20,276 nucleotides of DNA, taken from JBKHHU01 sp046539045 (GTDB taxonomy: Bacteria; Planctomycetota; Phycisphaerae; SM23-33). The stretch spans positions 1 to 20,276 of the forward strand of contig JBKHHU010000046.1 in assembly GCA_046539045.1 (NCBI GenBank). Direction: 5' to 3'. The translations under genes were made by a program, and so were the position numbers. Under the pieces are notes generated by a model. That model saw nothing but the letters and a program-made list of their open reading frames with translations. It had not been told where the DNA came from and did no database searches. Shown here in pieces: positions 14,931 to 20,276 of the stretch (position 1 is the stretch's first letter; each line of letters begins with the position of its first letter).

Positions 14931-15617
14931 TCACCGAAGTCGGGAAAGGTCAAAACCTTCCGGAAGCGAGTCGACGTAGACCGTCACGTCCAGGTACTGC
15001 ACGCCCCAGCGGCGGGCGGTGTGGTGCGATAGGTAGAACAGGTCCAGCCGGTTGCCCTTGATCTTCCCGCCGCGATCGTAGACCGGAACGGGCGCTCCGC
15101 CGTTGTAACCTGGGATGCTGATCCGCGTGCCGAACGGCAGCAGACGCGTATCGGCCGCGACGAACTTGGACCCGTGGGCATAAATGTTTTTGCCGGAGGC
15201 GGTTATGCCGTCAGCGTGACGGCCACAGCAGCGCCGGCATGGGCAATAGCCGGTCACCCGCATGCGGAGGGTGACGGTTTTCGGTGCCGAATAGGCGACC
15301 TGGGGCGACCGGGGCCGGGTCGGTTCGGGAGCCTGACCCAGCAGGCGAGCGCCCTTCAGCACGGCGGCGGCGACTTGACCATCGACAATCTCTGGATCAT
15401 CAAAGACTTGCACTTCCTGCAAGTCACCCAGGTGCAGGATATCATCCGCATCGGTGGTGGTTTCATGGGTGACAGCGGAGAGACTCATCCCGCGCACCAG
15501 CGAATCGCCGGTACCGGTTGGTTGGGTGTAGGCGGAGCTTGACGAAGCGTAGATCAGCACACCCACGCTTACAAGCACCGCCAGTACGACCATAAAGCGT
15601 CTGGCAGATCTGGACAC
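14931..15617 (-). CDS. Membrane-anchored 3D-domain protein, probable peptidoglycan-lytic enzyme
   Basis: A 228-residue protein with an uncleaved-looking N-terminal membrane helix (residues 9-24) and a C-terminal 3D domain (116-215), the MltA-like double-psi barrel found in RpfB, YabE and YuiC. The three Asp residues are D156 (in AADT), D181 (in VYDRGG) and D192 (in NRLDLF). Four cysteines, C125, C127, C130 and C131 (YCPCRRCCG), precede the ADGITASGK motif, as in many homologues. It probably cleaves glycan strands or acts as a lytic transglycosylase in the envelope; activity is inferred from the family. The GTG at 15617 is selected because AGAGGA lies seven bases ahead. It is expressed from a near-consensus promoter through a long structured leader. 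Confidence 0.85.
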   Translation of the reverse strand: MSRSARRFMVVLAVLVSVGVLIYASSSSAYTQPTGTGDSLVRGMSLSAVTHETTTDADDILHLGDLQEVQVFDDPEIVDGQVAAAVLKGARLLGQAPEPTRPRSPQVAYSAPKTVTLRMRVTGYCPCRRCCGRHADGITASGKNIYAHGSKFVAADTRLLPFGTRISIPGYNGGAPVPVYDRGGKIKGNRLDLFYLSHHTARRWGVQYLDVTVYVDSLPEGFDLSRLR

Positions 15618-15774
15618 GCCCGAATCCTCTTTGTGGCCCTGTCGAGGTTCTTTTGCCTCGTTCCTCCGCCATTCCGTCGAGCCGGAGGGGGCTACATCGT
15701 GACCCGAGCATCCCTGCCCAGTTACACACACTTGCACACGCGGGTGTCCGCCCGTTACGCCGGACCCCGTAAGG
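15618..15774 (-). promoter_or_regulatory. Structured 5' leader of the 3D-domain gene
   Basis: About 155 nt separate the predicted transcript start from the GTG. In transcript order there are three hairpins. The first pairs GGG plus GTCCG with CGGAC plus CCC (plus coordinates 15742-15768). The second is CCTCCG/CGGAGG (15663-15688). The third is CGAGG/CCTCG (15643-15660), just ahead of the ribosome-binding site. No known riboswitch is recognised. Confidence 0.45.
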
Positions 15775-15780
15775 TGCGGA

Positions 15781-15808
15781 ATTGTAACCGGACGCACACG
15801 CATGTCAA
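15781..15808 (-). promoter_or_regulatory. Near-consensus sigma-70 promoter of the 3D-domain gene
   Basis: On the minus strand TTGACA (15808-15803), a perfect -35, is followed after 16 nt by TACAAT (15786-15781), one base from the -10 consensus. It is the strongest promoter match in the window. Confidence 0.8.
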
Positions 15809-15952
15809 CCGGATTCCGCACCACGGCCGTGCCGGGGAGTACCTCAGCACAAGATACTGCAACCCGGCCGACTCAATGAAGGTTACCATGAAACGCTCAA
15901 AACGGGGAATTTTTTGGGAAAATTTCACCGTGTCGACTGGCCGAGTGTCCTG

Positions 15953-15958
15953 TATACT
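15953..15958 (+). promoter_or_regulatory. -10 element for the TPR-like/peptidase pair
   Basis: TATACT preceded by TG, with no good -35 (TGTCGA at 16 nt). The predicted start (about 15965) coincides with the first base of a perfect 9-bp stem. Confidence 0.5.
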
Positions 15959-15964
15959 ATGCGG

Positions 15965-16003
15965 GTGTTGCAGGTAGAGTTGTATCCCGGTGCACTGCAA
16001 CAC
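15965..16003 (+). other. Hairpin at the predicted 5' end of the TPR-like gene transcript
   Basis: GTGTTGCAG (15965-15973) pairs perfectly with CTGCAACAC (15995-16003) around a 21-nt loop. It begins about seven bases after the -10 element and ends 30 nt before the Shine-Dalgarno AAGGA. Confidence 0.55.
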
Positions 16004-16043
16004 GAGAGGAAGTATTCCACACCCAATCCATTAAGGAATGGTG

Positions 16044-17303
16044 ATGGCCCGAGCAACCTTGTCATTTTTGCTGGTGGCCTTTCTGGCTGGGACCGCCTTG
16101 GCCGATCGGATCGTTCTTGCCGACGGACGCACCTTTACGGGAACCGTGAAGGTGGCCGACGGCGTGGTTCGCATCGAGATGGCCTACGGGACCTTCGAAT
16201 TCCCCCGCAGCAAAGTGACCCGCATCGAGCTCGGCGACACCCCCGAAACCGAACTGGCCAAGAAGCTGGTCGATGTCTCCGAAGACGACGCTGCCGGAAT
16301 GGCTGCCGTCGCCCAGTGGGCCGAGCAGAACGACCTGCCCCGCCAGGCCCGCGAACTGTATCTGCAGGTGCTCGAGGTCGAACCGTCCAACGAGATCGCC
16401 CGCCAGGCCCTCGGCTACGTCCACATCGACGACAAGTGGCTCCCGTTCGACAAGGCCCTGCAACTTGCCCGCAGCAAGCTCGAAGGCGGACACCACGCCC
16501 GGATGTCCGAAACCGTCCTGCCCGCCCTTCGCGCAGCTGCCGACACCGAAGCGCGGATCGTGGCTGTGCGGGAACTGGGCGCCCTGAACGACCTCCGCGG
16601 CGGGAAGTTCGCCGAGGCCCGAAGGACGTTCCAGTCGCTGGCTGAGTCCCAGAAAGGCCCACGGGCCTTCCGCTATGAAACGCTGTCCGGGATCCTCAAG
16701 GAAAACCCCAACGGCCTGTACGTGCTGACTGAAGCCTACCCGCCCACGGCGGGCCTGCTGGATTCCAAACAGGTGTCTCTCAAGGCCGGGCCTGCCTCGC
16801 TGACAAACCCGGACGTGGTCCGGGCCGCGCTCCGCGACGAAGCAAAGAAGCAGATCCAGGCCGGCAGGAAGCTCATGGACGCCGCCCGCGACGCGGACAA
16901 GAAGGACGAACACGACGCCGCCAAGGCCAAATACTACCAGGCCGAGCAGGCGTTCGACCGGGCCGACACGCTGGTCGAGAACATCTCCCGCAGCTACCGC
17001 GTGGAGATCGTCCGGCGCCGCATCGCGTCCATCCGCCGGGATGTGGAGAGCAACTCCAGCCGGTTCGACGAGGAAATGGTCAAGCTCGGCCAGAAGAACC
17101 TCTCCAACAATGAATACAAGACGCTCGTGGCCCGGCTGATCCGCCGCCTGGACCGTGTGCGTGACGATTTGAACCGCATTATCGAGGTATCCGAGCCCTA
17201 CCCGCGGGACCTGGTTCTGGAGGTCAAGTGGGCGGAACTGGACTTGAAGAAGATCGAGGCGATGAGGGAAGTCCTCCATTCGGAATTGCATGGCAAGAGC
17301 TGA
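16044..17303 (+). CDS. Secreted TPR-like protein of unknown function
   Basis: A 419-residue exported protein. A signal peptide (hydrophobic residues 6-17, cleavage after ALA near residue 20) leads into a small beta domain (ADGRTFTGTVKVADG, then SKVTRIE) of the kind planctomycete proteins often carry at the N-terminus. Residues 70-170 contain a TPR-like pair (ARELYLQVLEVEPSNEIARQ). Charged helices, probably coiled coil, fill about 260-370. No catalytic motif is seen. The AAGGA at 16033-16037 favours the ATG at 16044 over the ATG at 16038. The last 14 bases overlap the next gene, so the two are co-expressed; a role in scaffolding or binding for that peptidase is a guess. Confidence 0.82.
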   Translation: MARATLSFLLVAFLAGTALADRIVLADGRTFTGTVKVADGVVRIEMAYGTFEFPRSKVTRIELGDTPETELAKKLVDVSEDDAAGMAAVAQWAEQNDLPRQARELYLQVLEVEPSNEIARQALGYVHIDDKWLPFDKALQLARSKLEGGHHARMSETVLPALRAAADTEARIVAVRELGALNDLRGGKFAEARRTFQSLAESQKGPRAFRYETLSGILKENPNGLYVLTEAYPPTAGLLDSKQVSLKAGPASLTNPDVVRAALRDEAKKQIQAGRKLMDAARDADKKDEHDAAKAKYYQAEQAFDRADTLVENISRSYRVEIVRRRIASIRRDVESNSSRFDEEMVKLGQKNLSNNEYKTLVARLIRRLDRVRDDLNRIIEVSEPYPRDLVLEVKWAELDLKKIEAMREVLHSELHGKS

Positions 17304-18510
17304 GCGAACAACTGCAGGTCTGTGGATGCTGACAGGGTCGCTGCTTCTGGTTGCGATGACGGGCTCCTCGTCTTCCGATCAGGACGTCTCGGCGTCGCAT
17401 GCCGGCGTGCAGCGGGCTCTGAAAGCCCTGGAACGGAGCGACTTCGCCGAAGCAGAGACCCAGGCGCTCGCTGCCGCCACGCACCCGACCGATCCGGACC
17501 CGCAGGCATGGTTGATCGTCGCCAGCGCCCGCAAATCCCAGAAGCAGCATGCCGGGGCGATCCGGGCCTACCGGCTGTTCCTGGCCAGCGCTGCCGACAA
17601 CAATCACCGTCAGTTCGTCCTCAAGCAGATCGCCGCCTGTCAGCAGGAGCAGAACCCGCCCAGACCCGTGAAAGCACCGGGCAAGAGACTCACCCCCAAG
17701 CAGCTCAAAGAGCTGTCCGAGGTCGACAAGGGCACGCTGTTCAGCGAGTCGTCCGAACATTTCATCGTGCGGGCCCGGAATGACCAAGTCGCCAAGCTCG
17801 TCGCGGCAGAGGCAGAGAACGCCCTGAATCGCATCTGCAACGCCATCCTGGCCGGGCAGGAATACGGCCACAGCGTGGACATCTTCGTCTGGGCCGATCG
17901 CGACGAATACAGGAAGCATGCTACCGACGCCCCGGAATGGGCCGGCGGGAACTACAGCATCACTCGCAAGCACGGCGTGCTGACCCGGCGTATTGACCTG
18001 ACCCAGCTGGACGCCAACGGCAATTTCGCCGTCAAGATGCTCGACCGCATTCTACCCCACGAACTGTGCCACCTGGTCGTCGATGAGTTCTTCGGGGACG
18101 CCCCAAGCCCGCTGTTCCTCAATGAAGGCCTGGCGATGCTTGCCGAAGCCGAGCCGGACAACGACCGTATCGCCGTGGCCGGGACCGCCCTGGCCGGCGA
18201 CGGAAAGATGCCCCTGGACCAGCTGCTGATCTCCGAGCGGTACAACGTCAAGAGCCCCGCGGTCTTCTACGCCGAGAGCTACAGCTTCACCGAATATATC
18301 CACTCGCGCCTGAACCCGGAGCAGTTCCGGTCCTTCCTGCTGCACCTGAAGGAAGGCAATACCGTGGTCCAGGCCCTCCAGCGGGCGATGTACCTTGCAG
18401 ACGACGGCAAGTTCCAGACCCGCCTGGCCGCGGCATGGGAAGAGCACGCCATTACGCAGGCCCAGCTGATTCGCGCCCTTCGCGGCGAGCGGGTGATGCT
18501 GGGCAAATAA
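17290..18510 (+). CDS. Secreted TPR-containing HExxH metallopeptidase (peptidase MA-like)
   Basis: A 406-residue exported protein with a basic N-terminus and hydrophobic residues 11-24 as signal sequence. Residues 38-120 form a TPR-like region (FAEAETQALAAATHPTDPD). The catalytic part is a gluzincin: the zinc motif is HELCH (H257, E258, H261), and the third ligand is probably E279 in FLNEGLAML, 18 residues later. This arrangement is that of the peptidase MA-like family. The start at 17290 overlaps the upstream gene by 14 bases; an ATG at 17326 is possible and would still leave a signal peptide. It probably degrades or processes proteins in the periplasm. Nothing indicates the substrate. Confidence 0.85.
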   Translation: MARAERTTAGLWMLTGSLLLVAMTGSSSSDQDVSASHAGVQRALKALERSDFAEAETQALAAATHPTDPDPQAWLIVASARKSQKQHAGAIRAYRLFLASAADNNHRQFVLKQIAACQQEQNPPRPVKAPGKRLTPKQLKELSEVDKGTLFSESSEHFIVRARNDQVAKLVAAEAENALNRICNAILAGQEYGHSVDIFVWADRDEYRKHATDAPEWAGGNYSITRKHGVLTRRIDLTQLDANGNFAVKMLDRILPHELCHLVVDEFFGDAPSPLFLNEGLAMLAEAEPDNDRIAVAGTALAGDGKMPLDQLLISERYNVKSPAVFYAESYSFTEYIHSRLNPEQFRSFLLHLKEGNTVVQALQRAMYLADDGKFQTRLAAAWEEHAITQAQLIRALRGERVMLGK

Positions 18511-18560
18511 GACACACCCCTCCGCTCTCTCCACGTATCACTTCGGCCCTGTTGCCCCCT

Positions 18561-18588
18561 TTGTAGCCGCCGTGCCGGACGCTATACT
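18561..18588 (+). promoter_or_regulatory. Predicted promoter of the pseudopilin gene
   Basis: TTGTAG (18561-18566) is followed after 16 nt by TATACT (18583-18588). The leader is about 50 nt. Confidence 0.55.
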
Positions 18589-18642
18589 TTACGAGCTCAG
18601 TCATTTCTCTTCGCTCCACAACGCATACATGAAAGAGCTGCC

Positions 18643-19377
18643 ATGTACACTTCCGGTGCGTCAAAATCGGTCCCGCAGGGATTCACCCTGATCGAATTGC
18701 TCGTGGTCATCGCCATCATCGGTCTGCTGGCGACGATGCTCATCCCGTCGCTGGTCAGCGTGCAGGAACAGGGATATCGCGTGGTCTGCCGGACGAATCA
18801 CAGGGGCCTGATGACCGCGCTGCACATGTACACTACCGAGGGCGTCGGCAGGATGCCGTTCGTCAACTCCAACAAGATGGAGAAGGGCAACACGAACAAC
18901 GGGGACGCCTTCGAGATGCCCGGATGGCTCTACCAATACCATTCCGATGATCCGGGCAAAGAGGAGATCGAACTGGAGGAAGGACTGCTTTGGATGTACA
19001 TTGGGGAGAAGCGAGGTTATCGCTGCCCTGCCGATAAGTCGCCGTATAATATGGGGCCGATCCACAAGATCTCCAGCTATCTGATGAACCGGGCGTATAA
19101 CGGCGGGGGCAAAAGCGTCTGGCCGGCGTACAAGGCCCATCGGTTCAAGCCCGATGCCGTGGTTTTCTGGGAGGTCAACGAGTACAAGAGCGGAGGCTAC
19201 TGGAATGACGGGACCAACACGCCCGGACAGGGCATTACCAGAAGGCACGGTAGCGGCGCGACCCTCAGCACCGTCGGAGGCGAGGCCGTCTGGGTTTCCT
19301 TCGCCGAGTACGAGCAGATGCTGGAAACCCGCCCCGGACCGCTTTACTGCGTGCCGGATGAGCCCGACGGCTGGTAG
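18643..19377 (+). CDS. Type II secretion/type IV pilus-like pseudopilin
   Basis: A 244-residue protein with a class III signal: cleavage is expected between G13 and F14, and mature E5 (E18) is present in the GFTLIELLVVIAIIG helix. The globular part is of the large planctomycete pseudopilin type, with paired cysteines, SSYLMNRAYNGGG, and a late RRHGSGATLSTVGGEAV segment that corresponds to the usual H-G-G-x-N-x-x-F-x-D-G motif but lacks its DG. Such genes occur in many unlinked copies in planctomycetes, and no secretion or prepilin peptidase genes adjoin this one. The ribosome-binding site is weak (GAAAGAG). Its 3' end overlaps the next gene by 20 bases. Confidence 0.88.
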   Translation: MYTSGASKSVPQGFTLIELLVVIAIIGLLATMLIPSLVSVQEQGYRVVCRTNHRGLMTALHMYTTEGVGRMPFVNSNKMEKGNTNNGDAFEMPGWLYQYHSDDPGKEEIELEEGLLWMYIGEKRGYRCPADKSPYNMGPIHKISSYLMNRAYNGGGKSVWPAYKAHRFKPDAVVFWEVNEYKSGGYWNDGTNTPGQGITRRHGSGATLSTVGGEAVWVSFAEYEQMLETRPGPLYCVPDEPDGW

Positions 19378-19969
19378 ACACCGCGCCGCCCGGCGGCCGG
19401 TCCGGGTGCTGCTCGCTGCAGGGGTGGGCCTGCTGTTGCTGCTGATTCCGGCCGGGTGCGGCCCGCAGAAGCTATCTGCCCGGGAAGCGCGGCGGTTCAG
19501 CTCCTTCCTCCGTCGGCACGTGCCCGACGGGTATGCAATCATGCGAACCAGTCGGTCTCCCGCCGACCCGGCCTCCGCCACGGAAACCCGACCCGCCGAG
19601 GCGGACCCACCGGTGAGCACCGACGAAGATCAGCCACTTTACGGCTGGGAAATCTCGCGTGCGGGGGACCGGCCGCTACTGACGCTCCGGCTGACCCCGC
19701 TGGAAACGTGGGGGGAGACCGTCAGCCTGTTCGCCTGGAACGACTGGATCGTGCAGGTCAACACCAAGCCTGCCGGGACGTCAGCCGACGAATTGATCGA
19801 CTCGCTGATCGTCTCAGCCATCCGCGACGATGAGGTCCGAACGCTGAAGGAAGTCGAGCGAGACATCGACAGGGAACGGTCGACATGGACCTTTGGCGTT
19901 GGTTTCGGCTACGGCGTGCATCCATACCATTACGGCCACGGGTACCGCCACTGGCATGGACATCCCTGA
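19358..19969 (+). CDS. Lipoprotein with histidine-rich C-terminus
   Basis: A 203-residue protein. A basic start and a hydrophobic run (17-30) end in PAGC with Cys34, a reasonable lipobox. The middle is acidic and Pro/Thr-rich, then a compact beta domain (PLLTLRLTPLETWGE, SLFAWNDWIVQVNTK). The last 25 residues are Gly, His and Tyr-rich with seven His, for example HPYHYGHGYRHWHGHP, and could bind metal. The ATG at 19358 lies in the end of the pseudopilin gene, a 20-base overlap, with no clear Shine-Dalgarno, so it relies on coupling. I do not recognise a family. Confidence 0.72.
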   Translation: MSPTAGRHRAARRPVRVLLAAGVGLLLLLIPAGCGPQKLSAREARRFSSFLRRHVPDGYAIMRTSRSPADPASATETRPAEADPPVSTDEDQPLYGWEISRAGDRPLLTLRLTPLETWGETVSLFAWNDWIVQVNTKPAGTSADELIDSLIVSAIRDDEVRTLKEVERDIDRERSTWTFGVGFGYGVHPYHYGHGYRHWHGHP

Positions 19970-19982
19970 CCGAAGCTCGAAG

Positions 19983-19995
19983 TTCGAATATCGAA
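19983..19995. repeat. Short AT-containing palindrome
   Basis: TTCGA-ATA-TCGAA follows the lipoprotein stop directly, embedded in other TCGAA copies. Confidence 0.5.
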
Positions 19996-20044
19996 ATCAG
20001 GAAGAGGTACCCGTTTAGCCGGATGCGAGGGATGCAGTCGGTCT

Positions 20045-20276
20045 GTTGATCGACGCCCACAGATGCCGGCCGTTGGAAGATCGATCAACCCGCAGTCGCC
20101 CCTCCGGGGCTCTGCCGACAGAAGTCGGCGAGATTTCGGACGTTCGCTCGACCACGGTCTGGCGACCGTGGCTACTTTCTCGGGCCCCTCCGGGGCGAAC
20201 GGCAGGAAGGATCCGTCAAAAAAGTCCCGTAGGGACGCTTGCCAGTAGCCACGCGGCGCAAGCCCGTGGTAAGAAG
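20045..20276. repeat. Cluster of short palindromes, REP/BIME-like, extending off the right edge
   Basis: No gene is supported in the last 307 bases. Seven hairpins follow one another: GTTGATCGA/TCGATCAAC (20045-20089), GCCCC-tcc-GGGGC (20098-20110), GCCGAC-agaa-GTCGGC (20114-20129), CCACGGT/ACCGTGG (20152-20171), a second GCCCC-tcc-GGGGC (20184-20196), GTCCC-gta-GGGAC (20224-20235) and CCACG/CGTGG (20249-20269). GTGGCTACT (20168-20176) is also the exact reverse complement of AGTAGCCAC (20244-20252). The layout resembles dispersed intergenic repeats of planctomycete genomes. Confidence 0.7.

Noticed and set aside
14759..14953. 64-codon minus-strand frame beginning MTFPDFGE
   Set aside because: It overlaps the 3D-domain gene's end and the candidate RNA, has no ribosome-binding site and resembles nothing.
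15618..15774. ydaO (c-di-AMP) or GEMM (c-di-GMP) riboswitch in the 3D-gene leader
   Set aside because: The conserved core segments of these classes could not be found, so only a structured leader is claimed.
16062..17291. 409-codon minus-strand frame
   Set aside because: Antisense to the secreted TPR-like gene, which has a signal peptide and a ribosome-binding site.

Overview
The window is GC-rich, densely coded bacterial chromosome. Several traits point to a planctomycete, probably Phycisphaerae-like: a lone pseudopilin with a GFTLIELLVVIAIIG start, small lipoproteins and TPR/metallopeptidase proteins of a type common in that group, frequent GTG/TTG starts, and palindromic intergenic repeats. 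This placement is an inference; there is no rRNA or marker gene to confirm it. No tRNA, rRNA, CRISPR array or insertion sequence was seen.

Left block (1-4387, minus strand). This is an ebo (edb) gene cluster, the conserved operon linked to export or trafficking of secondary metabolites. The order is eboB (TatD-like hydrolase), eboC (UbiA-like prenyltransferase), eboF (phosphodiesterase/alkaline phosphatase family) and eboD (dehydroquinate-synthase-like), running off the left edge. The genes are nearly contiguous or overlapping, behind one promoter at about 4359-4387. No eboA is present upstream, and eboE is not in view. A second TatD-family gene is divergently transcribed at 4473, followed by tcdA (tRNA t6A dehydratase).

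Middle block (6200-10995, minus strand). It holds a ferredoxin-nitroreductase fusion, a 52-residue Rho-N-like protein, a small lipoprotein, a cytoplasmic GH29 alpha-L-fucosidase followed by a clear intrinsic terminator, and the tRNA lysidine synthetase tilS. A promoter at 11013-11040 then drives a large polytopic GT-C-like membrane protein on the plus strand.

Right block (12905-20276). It holds a cysteine-rich microprotein overlapping a XerC/D-type recombinase, an orphan HicB-like protein, a candidate structured non-coding RNA at about 14618-14762, and a membrane-anchored 3D-domain cell-wall protein with a near-consensus promoter and a structured leader of about 155 nt. A plus-strand pair follows (secreted TPR-like protein and secreted HExxH peptidase), with a predicted hairpin at the 5' end of its transcript. 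Then come a type IV/II pseudopilin and an overlapping His-rich lipoprotein. The window ends in a cluster of short palindromes resembling a REP/BIME-type repeat.

The most interesting items are the ebo cluster with its C10 homopolymer in eboC, the candidate ncRNA, the cysteine-rich microprotein, the structured leader of the 3D-domain gene and the terminal palindrome cluster.
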